From CAVTSA01 sp963790575 (GTDB taxonomy: Bacteria; Chloroflexota; Dormibacteria; Dormibacterales; Dormibacteraceae), in NCBI GenBank assembly GCA_963790575.1, contig CAWBPD010000012.1, forward strand, positions 310,001-374,000: a stretch of DNA of 64,000 nucleotides, written 5' to 3'. The position numbers were made by a program, and so were the translations under genes. Positions within the stretch are counted from its first letter, which is position 1. The number at the start of each line of letters is the position of its first letter. Below the pieces are notes generated by a model. That model was not told the DNA's origin, did not search any database, and saw only the letters and a program-made list of their open reading frames with translations. Below are positions 54,600 through 64,000 of this stretch, piece by piece.

Positions 54600-55904
54600 A
54601 TGCCCTACCTGGTGCACGCCGATCCGGACCGCGCCGCGATGCTGGCCGCGGTGGGGGCGGAGAACGAAGACGATCTGCTGGTCGACGTGCCCGCGTCGCT
54701 GCGGCTCGATCGTCTGGACCTCTCCGACGGTCTTTCTGAACTGGACACGGTGCGGGAGATCGGCCGCCTCGCCGCTCGCAACCACGCCTATCCGGACCGG
54801 CTCACCTTCCGCGGCGCCGGGGTCTACCGTCGCTACATACCGGCCGCCGTCCAGGCGGTGACGCAGAAGCCGGAGTTCTACACCGCCTACACCCCCTATC
54901 AGCCCGAGGCCAGCCAGGGGACGCTGCAGGCCATCTTCGAATACCAGACCCTGATCGCCGAGCTCACCGGCCTGGATGCATCGAACGCGTCGCTCTACGA
55001 CGGCGCCACCGCCGCCGCGGAGGCGGTGATCATGGCCGGTCATACCACCGGCCGCCAGCGTGTCGTCGTCGCCCCCGGACTGCACCCCGAGTACCTGGAG
55101 GTTCTGCGCTGCTACGCGGATGGCCGGGGCGTCACGGTGGATGATCGGCTCGACGATCTGGGCGAGGACGTCGCGGCGATCCTCTTCCAGCATCCCGACT
55201 GCCTGGGGCGGCTCCTCAACCCGGAAGCCCTGGTCGAACGCGCGCATGGGGTGGGCGCCCTGGCGGTGGCGTGCGTGGACCCGATCTCGCTCGCTCTGGT
55301 GGCGCCCCCCGGCGAGTACGGGGCCGACGTCGCCGTCGGCGAGGGCCAGCAGCTCGGGTTGCAGGCGTCCTACGGCGGTCCCCACCTCGGCTTCATCGCG
55401 GTGAGGCAGAACCTGGTCCGGCGCCTGCCCGGCCGCCTCGTCGGCCAGGCGCGGGATCACTCGGGGCGCCGGGGATTCGTGCTGACCTTGACCGCCCGGG
55501 AGCAGCACATCCGCCGCGCCCGAGCGACCTCCAACATCTGCACCAACCACTCCCTGTGCGCGCTGGCGGCGAGCGTCTACCTGACCTACCTGGGTCCGGA
55601 TGGGCTGCGCCGGGTCGCTGAGGTCACGTATCAGCGGGCCCATCATCTGGCCGAGCGCATCGCCGCGCTCCCCGGGTACCAGCTGCTCGAGCCGGAGACG
55701 CCCTTCTTCAGCGAGTTCGCGATCCGGGTTCGCGATGCCGACGAGGTGCTCACCCGGTGCGCCGAACGAGGCATCTTGGGTGGCTTCCCACTCCGCGATT
55801 GGTATCCGGGCGACGAAACACTGCACGATGCGCTCCTGTTCTGCTGCACCGAGGTCAACGACCCGCCCGCCATGGAGACCCTGCTGGAGGCCCTGACCGC
55901 ATGA
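54600..55904 (+). CDS. gcvPA: Glycine dehydrogenase (decarboxylating) subunit 1
   Basis: A 434-residue P-protein alpha subunit, part of the two-subunit PLP glycine decarboxylase found in many Gram-positives, archaea and Chloroflexota. Motifs: TFRGAGVYRRYIPAAVQAVTQKPEFYTAYTPYQPEASQGTLQ, ASLYDGATAAAEAV, GEGQQLGLQASYGGPHLGFIAV and RATSNICTNHSLCALAASVYL. The ATG abuts the gcvH stop. The stop overlaps gcvPB as ATGA. Confidence 0.95.
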   Translation: MPYLVHADPDRAAMLAAVGAENEDDLLVDVPASLRLDRLDLSDGLSELDTVREIGRLAARNHAYPDRLTFRGAGVYRRYIPAAVQAVTQKPEFYTAYTPYQPEASQGTLQAIFEYQTLIAELTGLDASNASLYDGATAAAEAVIMAGHTTGRQRVVVAPGLHPEYLEVLRCYADGRGVTVDDRLDDLGEDVAAILFQHPDCLGRLLNPEALVERAHGVGALAVACVDPISLALVAPPGEYGADVAVGEGQQLGLQASYGGPHLGFIAVRQNLVRRLPGRLVGQARDHSGRRGFVLTLTAREQHIRRARATSNICTNHSLCALAASVYLTYLGPDGLRRVAEVTYQRAHHLAERIAALPGYQLLEPETPFFSEFAIRVRDADEVLTRCAERGILGGFPLRDWYPGDETLHDALLFCCTEVNDPPAMETLLEALTA

Positions 55905-57364
55905 CTGAGAAGCTGAGCTTCGAGAAGAGCCATGCTGGGCTGCCGGCGCCCCGGTTGCCCGAGGCGGGGGTCCCGCCCGGCGCCGGACTGCCGGAGGCGC
56001 TGCGGCGGCGCCGGGCGCCCAACCTGCCGCGCCTCTCCGAGCCCGAGATCATGCGCCACTACAGCCGGCTCGCCGCCCTCAACTTCTCCATCTCGGAGCA
56101 GTTCTATCCGCTCGGCAGCTGCACCATGAAGTACAACCCGGTGGTCAACGAGCAGGTGGTCACGATGCCAGGCTTCGCGGCCCTGCATCCGTACCAGCCC
56201 GAGGAGACCGCTCAGGGGGCACTCGAGCTGCTGTGGCGCCTGGAGCAGGCCTTGAAGGCGATTGCGGGGGTCGACCGCATGACGCTGCAGCCGGCGGCCG
56301 GCGCCCACGGCGAGTGGACGGCGCTGCGCATGATCCAGGCCTTCCACCGCGAGCGCGGTGAGCAGCGCGATCAGGTCATCGTCCCCGACTCCGCGCATGG
56401 AACCAACCCGGCGAGCGCCGCTCTGGCCGGATTCCAGGTGGTGGAGGTCAAATCCAACTCCGAGGGCCGGGTCGACATCGAAGACTTGCGAGTAAAGCTC
56501 TCCCCCCGGGTGGCAGCCCTGATGCTGACCAACCCCAACACGCTGGGGCTTTTCGAGCGCGACATCCTCGGTATCGCCGAGCTGGTGCACCAGGTGGGTG
56601 GCAAGCTCTACTACGACGGCGCCAACCTGAACGCGTGCATGGGGATCTGCCGGCCCGGTGACATGGGCTTCGACGCGGTCCACATGAACCTGCACAAGAC
56701 GTTCACCACGCCGCACGGCGGTGGCGGTCCCGGCGCCGGTCCCGTGGGCGTCAAGGCCGACCTGGAGCCGTTTCTCCCCCGCCCACTGGTGGTGGAGGAG
56801 GACGGCCGCTTCCGACTAGATCATCACAGGCCTCTCTCGATCGGCAGGGTGCGCAGCTTCTACGGCAACTTCGGGATGCTGGTCCGGGCCTACACCTACA
56901 TCCTGGCTATGGGCGCGGAGGGGCTGACCCAGGCTTCCAAGGACGCCGTGCTGGCGGCGAACTATCTCCAGTCGCAGGTTGAGGGTCTTCTCGACGTGCC
57001 GTACGCGCGACCGTGCATGCACGAGTTCGTCGCCTCGGCTTCCAACCTGGATCCCCACGGCGTGCGGGCGATGGACGTGGCCAAAGGCCTGCTCGACCGT
57101 GGCTATCACGCTCCCACCACCTACTTCCCGCTGGTGGTGCCGGAGGCTCTGATGGTCGAACCCACCGAGACCGAGAGCAAAGAGACGCTGGACGGGTTCG
57201 TAGAGGCACTCCGCGAGATCGTGGAGGAGGCGAGGACCGATCCCGCCGCGCTGCACGAGGAACCGCGGACGTTGCCCGTGGGCCGGATGGACGAGGTGGA
57301 GGCGGCGCGGCGGCCGGTGCTCCGATGGCGGCCGGCGCCGGAACCAGAGCCGGTGTCCGTCTGA
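55901..57364 (+). CDS. gcvPB: Glycine dehydrogenase (decarboxylating) subunit 2
   Basis: A 487-residue P-protein beta subunit that carries the PLP lysine. Motifs: EIMRHYSRLAALNFSISEQFYPLGSCTMKYNP, TLQPAAGAHGEWTALRMIQAFH, VIVPDSAHGTNPASAA, YYDGANLNACMGICRPGD and MNLHKTFTTPHGGGGPG, where HK binds PLP. The C-terminus is slightly extended with Pro/Arg (LRWRPAPEPEPVSV). The ATG overlaps gcvPA by four bases. A parS site lies 16 bp after its stop. Confidence 0.95.
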   Translation: MTEKLSFEKSHAGLPAPRLPEAGVPPGAGLPEALRRRRAPNLPRLSEPEIMRHYSRLAALNFSISEQFYPLGSCTMKYNPVVNEQVVTMPGFAALHPYQPEETAQGALELLWRLEQALKAIAGVDRMTLQPAAGAHGEWTALRMIQAFHRERGEQRDQVIVPDSAHGTNPASAALAGFQVVEVKSNSEGRVDIEDLRVKLSPRVAALMLTNPNTLGLFERDILGIAELVHQVGGKLYYDGANLNACMGICRPGDMGFDAVHMNLHKTFTTPHGGGGPGAGPVGVKADLEPFLPRPLVVEEDGRFRLDHHRPLSIGRVRSFYGNFGMLVRAYTYILAMGAEGLTQASKDAVLAANYLQSQVEGLLDVPYARPCMHEFVASASNLDPHGVRAMDVAKGLLDRGYHAPTTYFPLVVPEALMVEPTETESKETLDGFVEALREIVEEARTDPAALHEEPRTLPVGRMDEVEAARRPVLRWRPAPEPEPVSV

Positions 57365-57379
57365 TCGCCGTAGGGCCGA

Positions 57380-57395
57380 TGTTTCACGTGAAACA
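57380..57395. other. parS site 2 (perfect)
   Basis: A second perfect TGTTTCACGTGAAACA, within a longer palindrome (CCGATGTTTCACGTGAAACATCGG). It lies between gcvPB and gyrB, about 8 kb from site 1. Confidence 0.95.
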
Positions 57396-57440
57396 TCGGC
57401 GCGTCCGGCGGACGTGACCCGGTCAGTCAGGTAGCGTCCA

Positions 57441-57552
57441 GCTCTCGCGCGCGCGCACGCGCGCGATCAAATGGGATTGCGTCGATTCCGGTACAATTGA
57501 GGTCATCAACATCTGCGTCCCAGGCGTCCCTGTACTCATCCCAGCAACTGGG
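57441..57552 (+). promoter_or_regulatory. gyrB upstream region: alternating CG tract, -10, RBS hairpin
   Basis: Between parS 2 and gyrB lies a tract of alternating purine-pyrimidine (CGCGCGCGCACGCGCGCG, about 57447-57464), then TACAAT at 57492-57497, a good -10. A hairpin CCCAG-CAA-CTGGG (57540-57552) pairs part of the gyrB ribosome site GGGAGG, so gyrB translation may be sensitive to RNA structure. Confidence 0.5.
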
Positions 57553-57566
57553 AGGTGGTGACTCCA

Positions 57567-59519
57567 ATGATTGACTCCAGTGCGGGTCGGCGCATCGGAG
57601 GCCGGCCCCAGGCTCGAGCCTTGGGGGCCGACGTCGCCTACGACGCCGACCAGATCCAGGTCCTCGAAGGCCTCCAACCGGTCCGCCGTCGTCCCGGCAT
57701 GTACATCGGGTCGACCGATCAGCGCGGCCTGCACCACCTGGTATGGGAGGTCGTCGACAACTCGGTCGATGAGGCACTCGCTGGGGAGGCCGATCGGGTC
57801 CTGGTCACCCTCCACGCCGACGGCTCCCTCTCGGTGGAGGACAACGGCCGCGGCATACCCACCGGCACCCAGGCCCAGGAGGGGCGGTCGGCGCTCGAGG
57901 TAGTCCACACCGTGCTCCACGCGGGTGGAAAGTTCGGAGGCGGCGGGTACAAGGTGTCCGGCGGCCTTCACGGCGTCGGTGTCTCGGTGGTCAACGCGCT
58001 CAGCGAGCGCCTGGACGTGACCGTTTACCGCGAGGGCAAGGAATTCTTCCAGCGCTACCAGCGGGGCGCGCCACTGAGCGACGTCCAGGTGGTCGGCAAG
58101 AGCCGGCGCCGCGGCACCACCACCCGCTTCTGGCCCGACGCCGACATCTTCGACGATGTCACCTTCGACCGCGAGCTCATCCTCAACCGTCTGCGGGAGA
58201 TGGCGTTTCTCAACAAGGGCCTGACTCTGATCTTCGCCGAGGAGGCGAAGGAGACGACGTACACCTTCTACTTCGAAGGCGGCATCCTGGCTTTCGTCCG
58301 GCACCTCAATCGCGGGAAAGGGCTCGTCAACCAGGTGCCGTTCTATGTCGACCGGGAGATGGACTCGACCTCGATCGAGGTCGCGATCCAGTACAACGCC
58401 AGTTTTTCCGAGACGGTGCTGGCGTTTGCCAACAACATCCATACGGTCGAGGGCGGAAGCCACCTCACCGGCTTTCGCGCCGCGCTCACCACGGCCCTCA
58501 ACCGGTACGCCCGCAAGGCCTCGCTGCTGAAGGATCAGGACCCCAACCTTTCGGGCGACGACGTCCGCGAGGGCCTCTGCGCGGTGATCAGCGTGAAGCT
58601 GCTGGAGCCCCAGTTCGAGGGTCAGACCAAGACCAAGCTCGGCAATGCCGAAGTGCAGGGCCAGGTGTCGGCGGTGGTGTCGGAAGCCCTGCTCCAGTAC
58701 TTGGACGAGAACCCCCAGGAAGGGCGGCGCATCATCGAGAAGTCGCTGACCGCGGCGCGTGCGCGGGAGGCGGCTCGTAAAGCCCGTGACCTGGTGCAGC
58801 GCAAGTCCCTGCTCGAGTCATCGACCCTGCCGGGCAAGCTCGCCGACTGCTCCGAACGCGACCCCGAGCGGTGCGAGCTGTTCCTCGTCGAGGGGGACTC
58901 TGCGGGCGGCACCGCCAAGGGCGCTCGCGACCGCCGGACACAGGCCATCCTCCCCCTGCGCGGAAAGATCCTTAACGTGGAGAAGGCGCGGCTCGACCGC
59001 GTGCTCACGTCGGAGGAGATCCGGAACCTGATCACCGCCATGGGGACCGGTGTGGGCGACCGCTTCGAGTACCCCAAGCTCCGCTATCACCGGATCATCA
59101 CCATGACCGACGCCGACGTCGACGGGAGTCACATCCGGACGCTGCTGCTGACTTTCTTCTATCGCTACTTCCCGGAACTGATCGATAAGGGCCATATCTA
59201 CATGTCGCAGCCGCCCCTTTTCAAGGTCAGCAAGGGCAAGACGACCAAGTGGGTTTACTCCGAAGGGGAGCGCGACCGAGAGGTCAAGGCGCTGGGCAAG
59301 AACGTGGAGGTCAACCGGTTCAAGGGTCTCGGTGAGATGAGCGTGGACCAGCTCTGGGAGACCACCATGAACCCTCAGACCCGGACCCTGCTGAGGGTCG
59401 AGGTGGAAGACGCCGCGGCGGTGAACGACGTGTTCGAGCGGTTGATGGGCTCCGAAGTCGAGCCGCGCAAGAAGTTCATCCAGGCGCACGCCAAGACCGT
59501 CACCAACCTCGACATCTGA
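57567..59519 (+). CDS. gyrB: DNA gyrase subunit B
   Basis: A 650-residue ATPase subunit of gyrase. Motifs: VRRRPGMYIGST, WEVVDNSVDEALAG (ATP-binding), DNGRGIPTG, LHAGGKFGGGGYKVSGGLHGVG, the TOPRIM ERDPERCELFLVEGDSAGGTAKGARDRRTQAILPLRGKILNVEKA and ITMTDADVDGSHIRTLLLTFFYR, and the end EPRKKFIQAHA. The ATG is placed 11 nt after GGAGG; a GTG at 57555 overlaps that site. Its stop shares one base with the plsX start (TGATG). Confidence 0.96.
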   Translation: MIDSSAGRRIGGRPQARALGADVAYDADQIQVLEGLQPVRRRPGMYIGSTDQRGLHHLVWEVVDNSVDEALAGEADRVLVTLHADGSLSVEDNGRGIPTGTQAQEGRSALEVVHTVLHAGGKFGGGGYKVSGGLHGVGVSVVNALSERLDVTVYREGKEFFQRYQRGAPLSDVQVVGKSRRRGTTTRFWPDADIFDDVTFDRELILNRLREMAFLNKGLTLIFAEEAKETTYTFYFEGGILAFVRHLNRGKGLVNQVPFYVDREMDSTSIEVAIQYNASFSETVLAFANNIHTVEGGSHLTGFRAALTTALNRYARKASLLKDQDPNLSGDDVREGLCAVISVKLLEPQFEGQTKTKLGNAEVQGQVSAVVSEALLQYLDENPQEGRRIIEKSLTAARAREAARKARDLVQRKSLLESSTLPGKLADCSERDPERCELFLVEGDSAGGTAKGARDRRTQAILPLRGKILNVEKARLDRVLTSEEIRNLITAMGTGVGDRFEYPKLRYHRIITMTDADVDGSHIRTLLLTFFYRYFPELIDKGHIYMSQPPLFKVSKGKTTKWVYSEGERDREVKALGKNVEVNRFKGLGEMSVDQLWETTMNPQTRTLLRVEVEDAAAVNDVFERLMGSEVEPRKKFIQAHAKTVTNLDI

Positions 59520-60499
59520 TGCGGATCGCGGTCGACGGGATGGGCGGCGACCACGCCCCCGAAGAGATCGTGAAAGGCGCCGCGCTGGCGGCCGACGAGC
59601 TCGACGTCGACATCACCGTGGTCGGTCAGCCGGCCCGGGTGCAACCACTTCTGGAGCCGTACGCGAAGCTCCATCTGCACCCCGCGACGGAGGTGGTGGA
59701 GATGGACGCCCATCCCGCCCGCGCCGTGCGCTCGAAGCCGGACTCCTCGATGAGCGTGTGCGCCCGCCTCTGCAAGGAGGGCCGAGTGGAGGGCTGGGTG
59801 TCGGCCGGCAATTCGGGCGGCGTGCTGGCGGCCGCGTTGTTCATCCAGGGCCGGGTGCCGGGGGTGGAACGACCGGCGCTGGGCACGGTGCTGCCCGGGC
59901 CCAATGGCCCCTCGTACCTGGTCGACGTGGGCGCCAACGTGGACTGCCGTCCGGAATACCTGGTGCAGTTCGCGGCCATGGGCGCGAGCTTCGCCGCCGA
60001 GGTGATGGGCCGCCGGCCGCCTCGGGTGGGTCTGCTCGCCAACGGTGAGGAGGCCTCCAAGGGAAATCAGCTGGTGCGGGAGGTGCACGAGCGGCTGCGC
60101 GGGAATGCACACGGATATGAATTCATTGGCAATTTGGAGCCGAAGGATGTGCTCCAGGGACACGCGGACGTGGTGGTGGCCGACGGGTTCGCCGGCAACC
60201 TGATGGTCAAGGCGGCCGAAGCGACGGTGGACATGCTCCTCTCCACCCTTCGGGAGGAGATCCTTCGTACCGGGCGCGGCAAGCTCGGCGGGCTGCTGAT
60301 CCGCCCTGCGATCGGGCGTATACGGGGGACCATAGACTGGCGCGAGTACGGCGGCGCGCCCCTGCTCGGGATCGATGGAACCGCCGTCGTAGCCCACGGA
60401 CGGTCTGACGCGCGTGCCATCCGCAGCGCCATCAAAGTCGCCCGCGATGCCGCTCAGGCCGGGCTCAAGGACAAGATTCGGGAGGCGCTCACTGCATGA
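59519..60499 (+). CDS. plsX: Phosphate acyltransferase PlsX
   Basis: A 326-residue enzyme that turns acyl-ACP into acyl phosphate, the first step of phospholipid synthesis with PlsY. Motifs: MRIAVDGMGGDHAPEEIVKGA, SAGNSGGVLAAALF, RPALGTVLPG, LVDVGANVDCRPEYLVQFAAMG, LLANGEEASKGNQLVREVHERL, VVVADGFAGNLMVKAAEA and GGAPLLGIDG. It lies inside a gyrB-plsX-fabF-gyrA operon with overlapping start/stop at both ends (TGATG and ATGA). Confidence 0.96.
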   Translation: MRIAVDGMGGDHAPEEIVKGAALAADELDVDITVVGQPARVQPLLEPYAKLHLHPATEVVEMDAHPARAVRSKPDSSMSVCARLCKEGRVEGWVSAGNSGGVLAAALFIQGRVPGVERPALGTVLPGPNGPSYLVDVGANVDCRPEYLVQFAAMGASFAAEVMGRRPPRVGLLANGEEASKGNQLVREVHERLRGNAHGYEFIGNLEPKDVLQGHADVVVADGFAGNLMVKAAEATVDMLLSTLREEILRTGRGKLGGLLIRPAIGRIRGTIDWREYGGAPLLGIDGTAVVAHGRSDARAIRSAIKVARDAAQAGLKDKIREALTA

Positions 60500-61750
60500 G
60501 TACCCAGCTATCGCCAGAACGTCGTCGCGTCGTCGTCACCGGCCTCGGCGTGCTGTCGCCGATCGGAAACAACGTCGATGAGTTCTGGAGTGGTCTGCTC
60601 GAGGGCAGGAGCGGCGCCGCCCCGATCACGCTCTTCGACCCCGCCCGCCTGACCACCAAGTTCGCCTGCGAGCTGAAGAACTTCAAAGCCTCCGACTATC
60701 TGGACCGGAAGGTCACTCAGCGCACGGCGCGGTTCACGCAGCTGGCGGTGATCACGGCCGGGATGGCGCTGGAGAACGCGGGGCTCGACCTCAAGGAGGA
60801 GGATCGGTTCCGGATCGGAGTCGAGATGGGAACCGGCATCGGCGGCTTCGACATGATGACGACCGAGGCCGCCAGCTACCTCAACGGGGGGCGCATGCAC
60901 CCTCTCTACGCGACCATGGTGATCCCCAACATCGCCGCCGCCACCGTGGCCATGACGTTCGGGCTGCATGGGCAGAACTCGACCAACACCATCGCCTGCG
61001 CTGCTTCCACCCACTCCATCGGATGCGCGCTGCGCGCGATCCAGCACGGCGACGCCGACATCATGCTGGCGGCAGGCACGGAGGCCTCACTCTGTGAGGT
61101 GGGCGTTCACTCGTTCAACTCGATCAAGGCGCTTTCTACCCGCAACGACGACCCCGAACGGGCCTCGCGTCCCTTCGACGAAGACCGAGACGGGTTCGTG
61201 GCGGGCGAGGGTTCGGGGACGCTGGTGCTGGAAGAGTTGGAGCACGCCCGGGCGCGGGGGGCCCACATCTGGGGCGAGGTGGCCGGGGTCGCCAACACCA
61301 ACGATGCCTTCCACCAGGTGGCGCCGGACCCCACCGGGAAGGCTCCCGCGAGAGCGATCGAACTGGCTCTCGCGGACGCCGGCGTGACCCCCGCCGAGAT
61401 CGACTACGTGAACGCCCATGGGACCTCCACCGGGCTCAACGACAAGGCCGAGACGCAGGCGCTCAAGCTGGCGCTGGGCGAAGAGCACGCGCACCGCGTC
61501 GCCATCTCCAGCACCAAGTCGATGATCGGACACCTGCTCGGCGCCGCGGGCGCGGTGGAGGCGGTCGCGACGCTGCTCTGCATGCGCGACGGCATCGCCC
61601 ACCCGACCATCAACTACACCACCCCCGACCCCGACTGCGACCTGGATTACATTCCCAACGAGCCCCGCAAGCTCGACATCCAGGTCGCCATCTCCAACGG
61701 CTTCGGCTTTGGCGGGCAGAACGCGGTCGTGGTCCTCCGGAGGTACACCG

Positions 61751-61758
<8 letters not shown>
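60496..61758 (+). CDS. fabF: 3-oxoacyl-[acyl-carrier-protein] synthase II
   Basis: A 420-residue elongating ketosynthase of fatty acid synthesis. Motifs: VVVTGLGVLSPIGNNVDEFW at the N-terminus; catalytic cysteine in NTIACAASTHSIG; first histidine in VNAHGTSTGLNDKAE; second in SSTKSMIGHLLGAAGAVEAV; and SNGFGFGGQNAVVVL at the end. The Cys-His-His triad identifies FabF rather than FabH. The ATG overlaps plsX as ATGA; gyrA starts 8 bp inside its 3' end. No acpP gene is adjacent. Confidence 0.96.

Positions 61759-64000
<2,242 letters not shown>

Noticed and set aside
57441..57466. CG-alternating tract as a microsatellite or assembly artefact
   Set aside because: It is short and interrupted by an A, and lies in a plausible promoter; I report it as a regulatory possibility rather than a repeat.

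Overview
The window is 64 kb of very GC-rich, tightly packed bacterial chromosome spanning the replication origin. dnaA, dnaN, recF, a DciA-like gene and a helicase-nuclease gene run leftward on the minus strand. rpmH, rnpA, yidD, yidC and jag run rightward. parAB, two perfect parS sites, gyrB and gyrA lie further right. The family mix (LarB/LarC, GH65 phosphorylase, membrane cytochrome c, DUF4388 protein, FemAB-like protein, two-subunit glycine decarboxylase) suits a Terrabacteria lineage such as Chloroflexota or Dormibacterota. That placement is an inference, because no rRNA gene is present.

Layout. 1-5.7 kb: the end of larC, a small ORF, two tandem amidohydrolases, a Rieske protein, then folD-folC behind a ZTP riboswitch. 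5.7-14.8 kb: a minus-strand sugar-dehydrogenase/epimerase operon, pxpB-pxpC, a secreted BAAT-like hydrolase, and a GH65 phosphorylase with an O-methyltransferase. 14.8-23.7 kb: mog-moaC, larB-yjbQ, a cysteine desulfurase, fmdB and rsmG, then thiG-thiE and a ThiS domain fused to a GntR/FCD regulator. 23.7-36 kb: murE and folP (divergent), amidase, a response-regulator-like gene, a FemAB-like gene with a histidine phosphatase, then a rightward block of DUF4388 protein, lipoprotein, cytochrome c and glycosyltransferase. 36-44 kb: the replication operon and probable oriC. 44-53 kb: rpmH to jag, M16 protease, signal peptidase, parAB, CPBP protein. 52.4-64 kb: a sigma-like gene heading the gcvT-gcvH-gcvPA-gcvPB operon, then gyrB-plsX-fabF-gyrA, with gyrA cut by the window end.

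Expression signals stand out. Many genes overlap by ATGA, GTGA or TGATG. At least eleven starts have a TANNNT-like hexamer only 6-8 nt upstream, which points to leaderless mRNAs. Several well-placed starts seem to use rare codons: ATC for rpmH, CTG for the FemAB-like gene, ATA for a lipoprotein. A structured repeat of about 270-320 bp occurs four times, always between genes, and matches no element family I recognise. The repeat family and the ThiS-regulator fusion are the best candidates for undescribed biology.
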